From: an uncultured Clostridium sp.
GTDB taxonomy: Bacteria > Bacillota > Clostridia > Lachnospirales > Lachnospiraceae
Assembly (NCBI GenBank): GCA_900549235.1
Contig: URNT01000009.1
Location: forward strand, 1 to 64,000
DNA: 64,000 bases
Reading direction: 5' to 3'
Shown in pieces: positions 32,726-41,375 of this stretch. Position 1 is the first letter of the stretch; each line of letters begins with the position of its first letter. Position numbers and translations under genes: made by a program. The notes under the pieces are model-generated. The model had not been told where the DNA came from, searched no databases, and saw only the letters and a list, made by a program, of their open reading frames with translations.

Positions 32726-33519
32726 GAGGGGAAAAACGGCTCCTTCTGTTTGCGGGGACTACAGAGGGGCGCCTTCTGGCAGGGTGGATGAAGGCAGAGG
32801 GGATAGGCGGCATTGTTTCGGCGGCTACTCAATATGGAACAGAGCTTCTGAAACAGGAGCTTGGAGACGCTAAGGAGATCCAGGTGACCTGCGGAAGGCT
32901 GGATGCGGAGGGAATCAAGGCGCTGATCCGCCAGGAGGGGATCACCCTGGTGGCGGATGCCACCCATCCTTATGCCCGCGAGGCTACGGCTAATATCCGT
33001 AAGGCCTGCGGGGAGCTTAAAATCCCCCTTCTACGCTGCCTGCGGGATCGGATGACTGAAGATGGTCCAGACAATACAGAGGGTTCTATCCTGTACTTTG
33101 ATTCGCCCCAGGAGGCGGCCCGGTGGCTTGATGGTCAGGAAGGGAACATCCTTGTGACCACAGGAAGCAAGGAACTGTCCGCCTACTGCGGGCTTTTGGA
33201 GTACCAAAAGCGTGTCTTTGCCCGTGTCCTTCCCATGGAGGAATCCATAGGGCTCTGCCGACATCTGGGGATCGAGGGACGGCATATTATCGCCATGCAG
33301 GGCCCTTTTTCCGTGGAAATGAACCGGGTTCAGCTAAGGGAATACCAGTGCCGTTTTCTGGTAACAAAGGACGGAGGACGGGCAGGCGGCTTTTTAGAGA
33401 AAATGGAGGCGGCCAGACTGGAAGGAGCGGTTCTGGCAGTGATCCGGCGGCCTGATGAAGGAGGCCTTGATTTGGAGGCTGTAAAGAGAGAGATAAAGGA
33501 GCGGATGCGGGATGAATGA
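32722..33519 (+). CDS. cbiJ: Precorrin-6A reductase (CbiJ/CobK)
   Basis: Reduces cobalt-precorrin 6A with a nicotinamide cofactor. The 265-residue protein begins LLLFAGTTEGRLLAGWM, the CbiJ/CobK nucleotide-binding start, and contains VADATHPYAREATANIRKAC (about 76-95), LVTTGSKELSAY and IIAMQGPFSVEMN, all family hallmarks. It starts at ATG 32722 overlapping the previous stop by four bases, and its own end overlaps the next gene by eight bases, showing tight translational coupling. Confidence 0.92.
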   Translation: MRGEKRLLLFAGTTEGRLLAGWMKAEGIGGIVSAATQYGTELLKQELGDAKEIQVTCGRLDAEGIKALIRQEGITLVADATHPYAREATANIRKACGELKIPLLRCLRDRMTEDGPDNTEGSILYFDSPQEAARWLDGQEGNILVTTGSKELSAYCGLLEYQKRVFARVLPMEESIGLCRHLGIEGRHIIAMQGPFSVEMNRVQLREYQCRFLVTKDGGRAGGFLEKMEAARLEGAVLAVIRRPDEGGLDLEAVKREIKERMRDE

Positions 33520-34822
33520 TACATACAGCAAAGAAATGCGGCCGGTGGTATATCTGGTAGGCATTGGAATGGGGGGAGAGGACCAGCTGACCGGCCGCGC
33601 ACTGGACTGCCTGGAAAGTGCCCAGGCGGTGATGGGAGCGGAGCGGATGCTGGAAAGTGTGCGGGGCTTCACCGACGGAAAACCGGTGCTGGCAGCCTAC
33701 AAGCCCAGTGAGATGGTGGGCTGGCTGTCCTCCTTTGAATGGGAGGAGGCGGCTCTTGTGCTGTCCGGCGATACTGGCTTTTACAGCGGCGCTGAGACGG
33801 CGGGAGAGGCATTTTTAAGAGAGGGATGGGATGTGGAGTATGTGCCTGGGATTTCAAGCCTTTCTTACTTCTGCGCAAGGATCGGAAAAAACTGGCAGAA
33901 TGTCCGCTCTCTGAGCCGCCATGGAAGGGACTGCGACCTGGCGGCAAATATCAGGCGCTACAGACGCTGCTTTATTCTTCTGGGAGGAGAGTGCGGTGCA
34001 GGCGACATCTGCCGCCAGCTGGTAAGCAATGACCTGGGCCATGTGACTGTATGGGCAGGAGAAAATTTCTCATACAAAGAGGAGCGGATTCTCTGGGAAA
34101 TGACACCGGCGGAGCTGATCATGGAGGATGAGAGCCGTCCCTTTGGATCTCTGGCCTGTATGCTGGTGGAAAATCCTCAGGCAGAGGAGGGGCAGCTGTA
34201 TGCAAAGGGAGCTCTTTCTGACGGGGATTTTATCCGGGGAAGGGTGCCTATGACAAAGGAACAGGTGCGCCGGGCGGTGATCGACAAGCTGCGGATCGGG
34301 GAACAGGCGGTCTGCTATGATATTGGAGCTGGAACAGGCTCTGTGTCTGTGGAAATGGGACGGGAAATCCGCAGACAGTGCGGTACGGGCCAGGTCTATG
34401 CCATTGAGCGGGATATGGAAGGGCTGGAGCTGATCCGGTCAAATGTCAAGAAGTTCCATGGAAGCTGGAACGGCTTTCATGTGGTACAGGGAGAGGCCCC
34501 GGAGGCCCTTGAGGGGCTGCCTGCTCCCAGCCATGCCTTTATCGGAGGCAGCGGGGGACGGTTTGGAGAAATTGTGGCGGCTCTTTTGGAGATGAATCCT
34601 CAGGTGCGGATTGTTACTACGGCCATTACACTGGAAACCTTGGGAGAGATCCTTGACTGCATCAGGGAATATGGCTTTGAGGAGCAGGAGCTTTTGCAGC
34701 TGTGGTCCGTTCCCGTTTCACAGGCAGGAAGCTACCATATGCCAAAGGCGGAAAATCCGGTTTATATTGCTGTGCTGCAAAAGCCTGCAGAGGGAGATGA
34801 AATAACGTGGCAGGATGTATGA
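33512..34822 (+). CDS. Fused CbiE-CbiT precorrin-6Y/7 methyltransferase-decarboxylase
   Basis: Methylates C5 and C15 and decarboxylates C12, equal to CobL. The 436-residue chain has CbiE in residues 10-215 (VYLVGIGMGGEDQLTGRA; LSGDTGFYSGAETA; VPGISSLSYFCARIG). CbiT follows in residues 245-430, with SAM motif CYDIGAGTGSVSVEM (about 268-282) and VVQGEAPEAL and FIGGSGGRFGEI. The CbiT part begins at about MTKEQVRRAVIDKL. The gene overlaps cbiJ by eight bases and cbiA by 16. CobL-like fusion is common in aerobes and many Clostridia. Confidence 0.92.
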   Translation: MNDTYSKEMRPVVYLVGIGMGGEDQLTGRALDCLESAQAVMGAERMLESVRGFTDGKPVLAAYKPSEMVGWLSSFEWEEAALVLSGDTGFYSGAETAGEAFLREGWDVEYVPGISSLSYFCARIGKNWQNVRSLSRHGRDCDLAANIRRYRRCFILLGGECGAGDICRQLVSNDLGHVTVWAGENFSYKEERILWEMTPAELIMEDESRPFGSLACMLVENPQAEEGQLYAKGALSDGDFIRGRVPMTKEQVRRAVIDKLRIGEQAVCYDIGAGTGSVSVEMGREIRRQCGTGQVYAIERDMEGLELIRSNVKKFHGSWNGFHVVQGEAPEALEGLPAPSHAFIGGSGGRFGEIVAALLEMNPQVRIVTTAITLETLGEILDCIREYGFEEQELLQLWSVPVSQAGSYHMPKAENPVYIAVLQKPAEGDEITWQDV

Positions 34823-36195
34823 TTGCGGCCCCTTCCAGCGGCAGCGGCAAGACCATGGTGGTCTGCGGTATGCTGGAGGCGCTGAAACGGAAGGGGAAAA
34901 ATCCTCTGGCCTTTAAGTGCGGGCCGGACTACATAGACGGACAGTTCCACAGGCAGGTGCTGGGAGTAGAGGGCGGAAATCTGGACAGCTTTTTTGAGAC
35001 GCCAGATCAGATGAGAAAAAAACTCGCAAAAGCGGCGATTGGGCATTTTGTGGTGGCTGAAGGTGTGATGGGATATTTTGACGGCCTGGGAGGAACGGAG
35101 CTTCGGGCCAGTTCCTGGGAGGTGGCGGATATTTTGGAGCTTCCTGTGCTTTTAGTGGTGGATGCAAGGGGAAGCAGCCGCTCCCTGTCGGCTCAGATCC
35201 AGGGCTTTCTGGATTATGATACGGGAGGACGGCCTGAAAAACGAAATCAGATCCGGGGCGTGATATTAAATAAAATTTCACCCATGCTTTATCCCAGGAT
35301 CCGGGATCTGATCGAAAGGGAGCACTCGGTTCCGGTGGTGGGGTATGTGCCCTGTCTGGATTTTCTGCAGATTTCCAGCCGCCATCTGGGCCTGGTGCTG
35401 CCGGAGGAGATTGGCGGAATCCGGGAGCAGCTTGGAAGGCTGGCGGACTGTCTGGAGGAAACCCTTGACTGGGAGCGGATTTTGGAGCTTTCAGAGGAAG
35501 CGGACTGGGAGCTGGAGAGAAGGATGCCGGAGGAACCGGCAGAGGCAGAGCCCTTCTGCCTGGCGGTGGCAAGGGATGAAGCCTTCTGCTTTTATTATGA
35601 GGATAACCTGGAGGCCCTTGCCCGGGCCGGGGCCAGACTGACGTATTTCAGTCCCCTCCATGATAAAATGCTGCCGAAGGGAACCCAGGGGCTCCTTCTT
35701 GGAGGGGGATACCCAGAAAATCATGGAAAGGCGCTGGCGGGAAATGAAAGTCTCCGCGTCCAGATCCGCCAGGCAGCAGAGAGGGGGCTTCCTATTCTCG
35801 GGGAGTGCGGCGGTTATCTGTACCTTCTGGAGGAGCTGGAAGGGGCAGATGGAAAAAACTATCCCATGTGCGGTGTCCTAAAGGGATATGGATACCGCAA
35901 GGGGAAAAATGGAAGATTTGGCTACATTTCAGTCAGCCCCTTTGAGGATATGCCTCTTTTAAAACAGGGAGAGGCCATTCGGGGCCATGAGTTTCACTAT
36001 TGGGACAGCACCGGGTTTAAGGATGCCTGCGTGATGGAGGCTGTAAAGCCCTCAGGAGGGCGAAACTGGCCCTGTATCCGTACCAGAAGGCGTGTGATGG
36101 CTGGTTTTCCTCATTTATATTATCCCTCTTGTCCGGGCTTTGCGGAGCGGTTTGCGGCCTGGTGCAGGGCATATGGAAAGGATGGACAGATATGA
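34807..36195 (+). CDS. cbiA: Cobyrinate a,c-diamide synthase CbiA
   Basis: Amidates the a and c side chains of cobyrinate using ATP and glutamine. The 462-residue protein starts at GTG 34807 (MAGCMIAAPSSGSGKTMVVCG), with the P-loop-like SSGSGKT at 10-16. The N-terminal domain contains FKCGPDYIDG and a C-terminal type 1 glutaminase has LLLGGGYPENHG, nucleophile Cys in GECGGYLYL and GHEFHYWDS. It overlaps cbiE-T by 16 bases and cobT by four. GCAAAAGCCTGCAGAGGGAGA upstream supplies the GGGAG ribosome site within the preceding gene. Enzymatic core residues are present, so it should be active. Confidence 0.93.
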   Translation: MAGCMIAAPSSGSGKTMVVCGMLEALKRKGKNPLAFKCGPDYIDGQFHRQVLGVEGGNLDSFFETPDQMRKKLAKAAIGHFVVAEGVMGYFDGLGGTELRASSWEVADILELPVLLVVDARGSSRSLSAQIQGFLDYDTGGRPEKRNQIRGVILNKISPMLYPRIRDLIEREHSVPVVGYVPCLDFLQISSRHLGLVLPEEIGGIREQLGRLADCLEETLDWERILELSEEADWELERRMPEEPAEAEPFCLAVARDEAFCFYYEDNLEALARAGARLTYFSPLHDKMLPKGTQGLLLGGGYPENHGKALAGNESLRVQIRQAAERGLPILGECGGYLYLLEELEGADGKNYPMCGVLKGYGYRKGKNGRFGYISVSPFEDMPLLKQGEAIRGHEFHYWDSTGFKDACVMEAVKPSGGRNWPCIRTRRRVMAGFPHLYYPSCPGFAERFAAWCRAYGKDGQI

Positions 36196-37253
36196 CATTA
36201 AAGGAAGGGATAGCAGCGGTGGGGCCGGGAGATCCTCTGGCTATGGAGAAGGCGAAGGAAAGATGGGACAGGATCGCCAAGCCTCTTAACAGCCTGGGGC
36301 TTTTGGAGGATCAGCTGGTGAAGATCGCAGGGGTAAAGGGGGATGTCCGGTTTTCCATAGGCTCTAAATATATTGCGGTTATGTGCGGGGACAATGGGAT
36401 CGTAGAGGAAGGAGTGACCCAGACAGGCCAGGAGGTAACGGCTATTGTGGCTGGAAATATGGCAAAGGGGATTTCCTGTGTCTGCCGTATGGCTGCCTGT
36501 GCAGGTGCCAGAGTCTTTCCCGTGGATGTAGGAATTAGCGGAAAGAAGGAGATGCCTGGACTGCTTCCAAGAAAAACAGGCTTTGGAACAAAAAATTTCC
36601 TTAAGGGGCCTGCCATGACCAGAGAGCAGGCAGTGCAGGCTATGGAAACAGGGATCGAGGTGGCAGGGATTTTAAAGGAAAGAGGCTGCGAGCTGGCTGG
36701 CTCTGGCGAAATGGGCATCGGCAATACGACCACAGCCAGTGCGGTGATCTCTGTGCTTTTAGGATGCGCCCCGGAGGAGGTAACCGGAAAAGGAGCCGGG
36801 CTTTCAAAAGAAGGGATCCGCCATAAAACAGAGGTGATCCGCCAGGGAATCAGGCTTAACCGCCCGGATCCGGAGGATGGGCTGGATGTGCTTTCAAAGG
36901 TGGGAGGCTTTGATCTGGCTGCCCTGGCCGGGTTTTACATCGGCTGCGGGGCCTACCGGATTCCGGTGGTTCTGGACGGTCTGATCACCGGAGCGGCGGC
37001 TCTGGCGGCAGTGAAGCTGTGTCCTGCCGTAAAGGACTGCCTTCTGGCCTCCCATGTGTCAGCGGAACCGGCAGGCGCCAGGGTACTGGCTGCCCTGAAA
37101 CTTAAAGCACCTATCCAGGGAGGGCTGTGCCTGGGAGAAGGCACCGGGGCGGCGGCTCTGTTTCCTCTCCTTGATATGGCCTATTCTATCTATGACGGAA
37201 TGGCCTCCTTTGAGGACATAAAGGTGCAGCAGTATGAGCATTTTTCTCAGTAA
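36192..37253 (+). CDS. cobT: Nicotinate-nucleotide:DMB phosphoribosyltransferase CobT
   Basis: Activates the lower-ligand base (such as 5,6-dimethylbenzimidazole) as alpha-ribazole phosphate. The 353 residues show family motifs: AKERWDRIAKPLNSLGLLED, AVMCGDNGIVEEGVTQT (about 66-82), GEMGIGNTTTASA (about 175-187, the nicotinate-mononucleotide loop) and a C-terminal GLCLGEGTGAA. The start is set at ATG 36192, overlapping the cbiA stop (ATGA), because the product then matches the usual length; the longer frame would begin inside cbiA. The next gene is 117 bases away, with a MITE-like repeat in the gap. Which lower base is used cannot be told; no bza genes are in the window. Confidence 0.93.
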   Translation: MTLKEGIAAVGPGDPLAMEKAKERWDRIAKPLNSLGLLEDQLVKIAGVKGDVRFSIGSKYIAVMCGDNGIVEEGVTQTGQEVTAIVAGNMAKGISCVCRMAACAGARVFPVDVGISGKKEMPGLLPRKTGFGTKNFLKGPAMTREQAVQAMETGIEVAGILKERGCELAGSGEMGIGNTTTASAVISVLLGCAPEEVTGKGAGLSKEGIRHKTEVIRQGIRLNRPDPEDGLDVLSKVGGFDLAALAGFYIGCGAYRIPVVLDGLITGAAALAAVKLCPAVKDCLLASHVSAEPAGARVLAALKLKAPIQGGLCLGEGTGAAALFPLLDMAYSIYDGMASFEDIKVQQYEHFSQ

Positions 37254-37259
37254 CTAGTA

Positions 37260-37353
37260 GTGTACGCTCGGAATCTCCCTTGCACTCATCTTTGCGGCTG
37301 ATTTTCCGCCATCTGCACACAAATCTGAGCACAAAGAGATTCCGAGAGTACAC
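37260..37353 (+). repeat. MITE-like element, family A, copy 2 (94 bp), inside the cobalamin operon
   Basis: 18-base terminal inverted repeats at 37260-37277 (GTGTACGCTCGGAATCTC) and 37336-37353, one mismatch. It is the longest copy and occupies nearly the whole cobT-cobU gap. It can fold into a long hairpin in the transcript. Confidence 0.88.
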
Positions 37354-37370
37354 AGGAAAGGAGAACCGGC

Positions 37371-37913
37371 ATGATAACCCTTGTAACAGGCGGCAGCGGC
37401 AGCGGAAAATCAGAATATGCGGAAGGGCTCCTTCTGGAATGTGAGGACTGCGCCCGGTATTACATTGCCACCATGGAGGCCTGGGGGGAGGAGGGCAGGC
37501 GACGGGTGGAGCGCCATAAGCGCCTGCGCCGGGGGAAGGGATTTATTACCATAGAACAGCCAAGAGAGGTGGGAAGCCTTTCCTTCCCGGAGAAAGCAGA
37601 AGGCTGTGCCGCCATACTGGAATGTGTATCCAACCTGGCGGCCAATGAGATGTTTGGGGGAGACAGAAGCCGGAAGCCGGAGGAACTGGCCTTTTATCTG
37701 GAGGAGGAGATAAGGAAGCTCTCCCGCCAGGTCAGCTGCCTGATCCTTGTTACCAATGAGGTAGGGGCAGACGGTTGTACCTATGAGGCGGAAACCATGG
37801 ACTATATCCGGCTGATGGGGTACTTAAACCAGAGACTGGGGAACCTTGCTGACCAGGTGGTTGAGGTAGTTTACGGGATCCCGGTGCTGTGGAAGGAAGG
37901 AGAGAAAGGATGA
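37371..37913 (+). CDS. cobU: Adenosylcobinamide kinase/guanylyltransferase CobU
   Basis: Phosphorylates adenosylcobinamide and then attaches GMP. The 180-residue protein has Walker A GGSGSGKSEYAE (7-18), the central RVERHKRLRRGKGFITIEQP with the His that forms the GMP adduct, and the C-terminal VTNEVGADG segment. AAAGGAG at 37356-37362 stands before ATG 37371, immediately beyond the inserted repeat. The stop overlaps cobS (ATGA). In the tail, the usual 'G.(G)IVP...R.fRD' pattern is only partly preserved (EVGADGCTYEAETMDYIRLMG), while the degenerate cobU-like gene at 38740 keeps it. Confidence 0.9.
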   Translation: MITLVTGGSGSGKSEYAEGLLLECEDCARYYIATMEAWGEEGRRRVERHKRLRRGKGFITIEQPREVGSLSFPEKAEGCAAILECVSNLAANEMFGGDRSRKPEELAFYLEEEIRKLSRQVSCLILVTNEVGADGCTYEAETMDYIRLMGYLNQRLGNLADQVVEVVYGIPVLWKEGEKG

Positions 37914-38737
37914 ACCTGCTGTATTCCTGCATCATTGCAGTTTCCATGTATTCCAAGGTGCCTGTGCCCCAGGTTCGGTGGACGGATGAAAGGATGGGCC
38001 ATGTAATGAGTTTTTTCCCCATAACAGGGCTGATCAGCGGCCTGTGCGTGGCTCTGTGGCTGTACCTGTCTCTGGGTCTGTGGGGGTTATCAGAGGGGAT
38101 GGCTGTTCTCTGGGCTTCTGTGATCCCCATATTGGTCACAGGGGGGATCCACGCAGACGGATTTTTAGATACCATGGACGCCATTCACTCCTACGGGGAC
38201 AGAAAGAAAAAGCTGGAAATCCTAAAAGATCCTCATGTGGGGGCTTTTGCTGTGATCTCTATGGCAGTCTATATGCTTTTATACGCAGGGGTGCTGTGGG
38301 AATATGCCGGCCTTGTGCGGGCCGGGCTGAAAAATGGAACTGGCCGTCTTTTTTGCCTCCTTCCAGCCTGCTTTATGGTGACGGAGCGGGCTTTCAGCGG
38401 CCTTTCGGTGGTCAGCTTCCCTTCCGCAAAAAAGGAGGGCCTTGCTGCTTCCTTTGCCAAAAAGGCAAAAAGACGGGGAGACCAGGCCGCCCTTCTTCTG
38501 TGGCTGGCCGCAACGGTGTTCCTTTCCTGGAGCCTTGGAGGCGCCGGTGCCGGAAGGACAGTGCTGATGCTGGAGGCGGTGCAGCTTCTGATCTTTATCT
38601 GGTACTACAGAATGTGCAGGCGGGAATTCGGAGGCGTTACCGGAGATCTGGCCGGGTGGTTCCTCCAGATAAGCGAGCTGGCAGGTTACGGCACACTGGT
38701 TCTCATTTTTAAGACAATCGGGTTGGGAGGGATGTGA
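37910..38737 (+). CDS. cobS: Adenosylcobinamide-GDP ribazoletransferase CobS
   Basis: Joins adenosylcobinamide-GDP and alpha-ribazole in the membrane, completing cobalamin. The 275-residue integral membrane protein shows MSFFPITGLISGL, the metal-binding GGIHADGFLDTMDAIHSYG motif (DGFxDxxD), KLEILKDPHVGAFAV and several hydrophobic helices. The start at ATG 37910 is chosen for the AGGAGAGAAAGG ribosome site and the four-base overlap with cobU. It ends three bases before the start of the cobU-like gene. Confidence 0.93.
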   Translation: MNLLYSCIIAVSMYSKVPVPQVRWTDERMGHVMSFFPITGLISGLCVALWLYLSLGLWGLSEGMAVLWASVIPILVTGGIHADGFLDTMDAIHSYGDRKKKLEILKDPHVGAFAVISMAVYMLLYAGVLWEYAGLVRAGLKNGTGRLFCLLPACFMVTERAFSGLSVVSFPSAKKEGLAASFAKKAKRRGDQAALLLWLAATVFLSWSLGGAGAGRTVLMLEAVQLLIFIWYYRMCRREFGGVTGDLAGWFLQISELAGYGTLVLIFKTIGLGGM

Positions 38738-38739
38738 TC

Positions 38740-39147
38740 ATGATCTTTATAACAGGGGCTATGACCCAGGGAAAGAGAGCCTTTGCGGAAAAACAGTTTG
38801 CAGAGGGCCCGGTGGTATGGGCAGACGGGGCATCTGATACCTGGGAGGCCTGCCTGAATGCAAAATTCTGCTGCAATTTCCATGTGTTAGTGAGAAAAAA
38901 ACTCATAGAAATAGACCCGGAGGGAAAACAGGAGCCGGAGGAGTTTGCCGGTCTGCTGGCTTCGGCCTTTCTCCAGTCAGGAAAAACAAGGATTCTTGTG
39001 ACGGATGAGATTGGCTGCGGGATCGTACCTTTAGATCCTTTTGAGAGGCGTTACAGGGAATGTACCGGCCGGGTCTGCTGCAGCCTTGCGGGAGAAGCAG
39101 AGCAGGTCTGGCGGGTGGTCTGCGGCCTGGGACAGAGAATAAAGTAA
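38740..39147 (+). CDS. Degenerate CobU-like protein
   Basis: A 135-residue relative of CobU. It keeps an N-terminal FITGAMTQGKRAFAE, resembling Walker A, and a C-terminal DEIGCGIVPLDPFERRYRECTGRV...CGLGQRIK that matches the CobU tail well. Two things needed for catalysis are missing: the Ser/Thr after GK is Arg, and the central segment with the guanylylated His is replaced by a shorter stretch. A full CobU is encoded just upstream. ATG 38740 is preferred over GTG 38734 because GGGAGGG at 38724-38730 is better spaced. It may be a regulatory or structural partner of CobU, or a decaying copy; I cannot decide. The open frame is intact and in the operon. Confidence 0.7.
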   Translation: MIFITGAMTQGKRAFAEKQFAEGPVVWADGASDTWEACLNAKFCCNFHVLVRKKLIEIDPEGKQEPEEFAGLLASAFLQSGKTRILVTDEIGCGIVPLDPFERRYRECTGRVCCSLAGEAEQVWRVVCGLGQRIK

Positions 39148-39152
39148 ACCTG

Positions 39153-39252
39153 CATGTGCCCGGCGGGCAAGCGCACCACCAATCCATAAAAGTCTGGCGG
39201 GCACATGGGGCATCCCTGAATTTATGCCGCCTGACGGCGGCGGAGACTTTTA
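39153..39252 (+). repeat. Interlocked inverted repeats in the cobalamin operon
   Basis: CATGTGCCCG (39153-39162) pairs with CGGGCACATG (39198-39207), and TAAAAGTCT (39187-39195) pairs with AGACTTTTA (39244-39252). The two pairs cross, so they form a pseudoknot or alternative hairpins. Smaller hairpins GGCAT/ATGCC and GCCGCC/GGCGGC lie inside. No T-tract follows. It fills the 126-base gap before cbiB. Confidence 0.6.
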
Positions 39253-39273
39253 GAGTAAAGGAAGGAAATTGGT

Positions 39274-40266
39274 ATGATTCAGCTCCTTAAAAGCATATGG
39301 CAGCTTCAGGCTGCGGCCCTTTTATGTGGCTGTGTCCTGGACTGGCTGTTTGGTGATCCTTACTGGCTCCCCCATCTGGTGCGGGCTATGGGGAGAATGA
39401 TCGGGTGGCTGGAGAAGAAACTGAGACAATGGATGGGGGAGGAAAAGAGCCGGGAGGCCGGGCAGTGCCTGGTGGGGCTTATGGTGCTGTTCTGGACGGC
39501 AGTTCCGGCTCTGGTCTTTGGCGGTTTGTTCTTTATAGGTGGAAAGTCCGGGCTCTGGCTTTTATTTCTTGGGGAGGTGCTGGTGTGCTATCAGCTGATG
39601 GCGGCCAGGGGGCTGTATGGAGAAAGCATGAAGGTATGCAGAAGCCTGGAGGCAGGACGTAGGGAGGAAGCCAGAAGGAATGTGTCTATGATCGTAGGCC
39701 GGGATACGGCTGTGCTGGATGAGGCGGGGATCGCAAGAGCTGCAGTGGAAACGGTGGCTGAAAATACCTCCGACGGCGTTGTGGCTCCTTTCCTGTTTAT
39801 GGCAGTGCTTGGGCCGGTGGGAGGCACCCTTTATAAGGCAGTCAATACCATGGATTCTATGGTGGGATATAAAAATGACCGTTACCTGTGGTTTGGAAGG
39901 GCGGCGGCGAAGCTGGATGATGTGCTTAACTTCCTTCCTGCCAGACTTACCGGCCTGCTGATGGTTTTGTCTGCCTGGATTCTTCCTGGGACAGATGGAA
40001 GAGAAGCGTGGAGGATTTTTCTCAGAGACAGAAAAAAACACGCAAGTCCTAATTCCGCCCACGGGGAGGCGGCCTGTGCCGGGGCTTTGCATTTGCGTCT
40101 TGCCGGAGATGCCTGGTATTTTGGCACCCTTCATAAGAAACCCTATATCGGGGATGAAAGCAGGCCCATCCTTCCTTCTGATATAAGAAGAGCAGGCTGT
40201 CTGATGTTCCTTTCTCAGGGGATTTTAATGGCAGGACTGTTGTTGATCCTGTATATGACCAGATAA
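39274..40266 (+). CDS. cbiB: Adenosylcobinamide-phosphate synthase CbiB
   Basis: Attaches aminopropanol phosphate to adenosylcobyric acid. The 330-residue membrane protein shows LDWLFGDPYWLPHLVRAMG near the N-terminus, VGRDTAVLDEAGIARAAVETVAENTSDGVVAPF (span of its key part) around 140-170, and SPNSAHGEAACAGALHLRL, all CbiB hallmarks, with four or five hydrophobic helices. AAAGGAAGG precedes ATG 39274. The next gene begins 12 bases after its stop. It works together with the aminopropanol-forming CobD-like protein encoded next. Confidence 0.93.
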   Translation: MIQLLKSIWQLQAAALLCGCVLDWLFGDPYWLPHLVRAMGRMIGWLEKKLRQWMGEEKSREAGQCLVGLMVLFWTAVPALVFGGLFFIGGKSGLWLLFLGEVLVCYQLMAARGLYGESMKVCRSLEAGRREEARRNVSMIVGRDTAVLDEAGIARAAVETVAENTSDGVVAPFLFMAVLGPVGGTLYKAVNTMDSMVGYKNDRYLWFGRAAAKLDDVLNFLPARLTGLLMVLSAWILPGTDGREAWRIFLRDRKKHASPNSAHGEAACAGALHLRLAGDAWYFGTLHKKPYIGDESRPILPSDIRRAGCLMFLSQGILMAGLLLILYMTR

Positions 40267-40277
40267 GGAGGCGGCTT

Positions 40278-41375
40278 ATGGAATATCAGCATGGAGGCGA
40301 TATATACAGCCAGTCAGTGACAATGGATTTTTCAGCTAATATCAACCCACTTGGACTTCCGAAGGGAGTGAGGGCGGAACTGGCCAGGTGCCTGTCAGAG
40401 AATATATGCAGTATTTATCCGGACAGCAGCTGCCGCAGGCTGAGAGAGGCGCTTGGAGCAGTCCATCAGGTGCCGGAGGACTGGATTACCTGCGGAAACG
40501 GGGCGGCCGATTTGATCTTCGGACTGATGGCAGCCATAAAGCCATCCGGGGGGCTTGTGACCGAGCCGTCATTTTCTGAATATGCGCAGGCCATGAAGGC
40601 GGCAGGCTGCGAGATTATTTCTCATAAATTAGAGGAGAAAAATGGATTCAGACTGGACATAGAAAAGCTCTGTGATCAGCTGGAAAGAGTGAAATGCCGG
40701 TGCCAGGCAGCATTTTTATGTAATCCCAATAACCCTACCGGGCTTCCTATCCGTAGGGAGGAGGTGGAGCAGGCGGCCCGTGTCTGCCGCAGCCTTGGAA
40801 TCCTTCTGGTGGTGGATGAGTGCTTCTGTGATTTTCTGGAGAAGCCGGAGGAATATTCGGTGATCCCTCTTTTGGGACAGTATGACAATCTTCTGGTGCT
40901 GAAGGCATTTACCAAGTGGTATGCCATGGCGGGGCTCCGCCTGGGGTATGGACTGTGCAGTGACAGGAGGCTCCATGAGAAACTGGCGGTGGTACGCCAG
41001 CCCTGGTCTGTATCAGGGCTGGCCCAGCGGGCGGGACTGGCGGCTCTTAAGGAATATGAATACGAGGAGAGGACAAAGGCTCTTTTTAAGGAAGAACGTC
41101 CCCGTTTTCGCAGAGAACTGGAGAAACTGGGGTTCCTGGTGTATCCGTCTATGGCTAATTACCTGTTTTTCAGAGACGGAGTCCACGAGCCGGGCTGGCT
41201 TTATAAGGCCCTTTTAAAGCAGCGGGTGCTGATCCGCAGCTGCGGAAATTATCCGGGGCTGGATGGTTCCTATTACCGGATCTGCATCAAGACCCGTGAG
41301 GAAAATGAAGCCTTTACGGCGGAGCTTACAAAGCTTTTAAATGAGGAGGAGAAACCATGGCAAAAGCGATCATGA
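40278..41375 (+). CDS. cobD: Threonine-phosphate decarboxylase (CobD-like) PLP enzyme
   Basis: A 365-residue class I/II aminotransferase-fold enzyme that in this context should make (R)-1-aminopropan-2-ol phosphate from threonine phosphate. The start EYQHGGDIYSQ...MDFSANINPLG is the recognised CobD/HisC-like beginning. FLCNPNNPTG (about 147-156) binds PLP phosphate, VVDECFCDF holds the Asp contacting the pyridine N, and KAFTKWYAMAGLRLGY (about 209-224) contains the Schiff-base Lys. AAGGAGG stands before ATG 40278. It overlaps cbiP by 19 bases. A histidinol-phosphate aminotransferase role is less likely, given the operon. Confidence 0.85.
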   Translation: MEYQHGGDIYSQSVTMDFSANINPLGLPKGVRAELARCLSENICSIYPDSSCRRLREALGAVHQVPEDWITCGNGAADLIFGLMAAIKPSGGLVTEPSFSEYAQAMKAAGCEIISHKLEEKNGFRLDIEKLCDQLERVKCRCQAAFLCNPNNPTGLPIRREEVEQAARVCRSLGILLVVDECFCDFLEKPEEYSVIPLLGQYDNLLVLKAFTKWYAMAGLRLGYGLCSDRRLHEKLAVVRQPWSVSGLAQRAGLAALKEYEYEERTKALFKEERPRFRRELEKLGFLVYPSMANYLFFRDGVHEPGWLYKALLKQRVLIRSCGNYPGLDGSYYRICIKTREENEAFTAELTKLLNEEEKPWQKRS

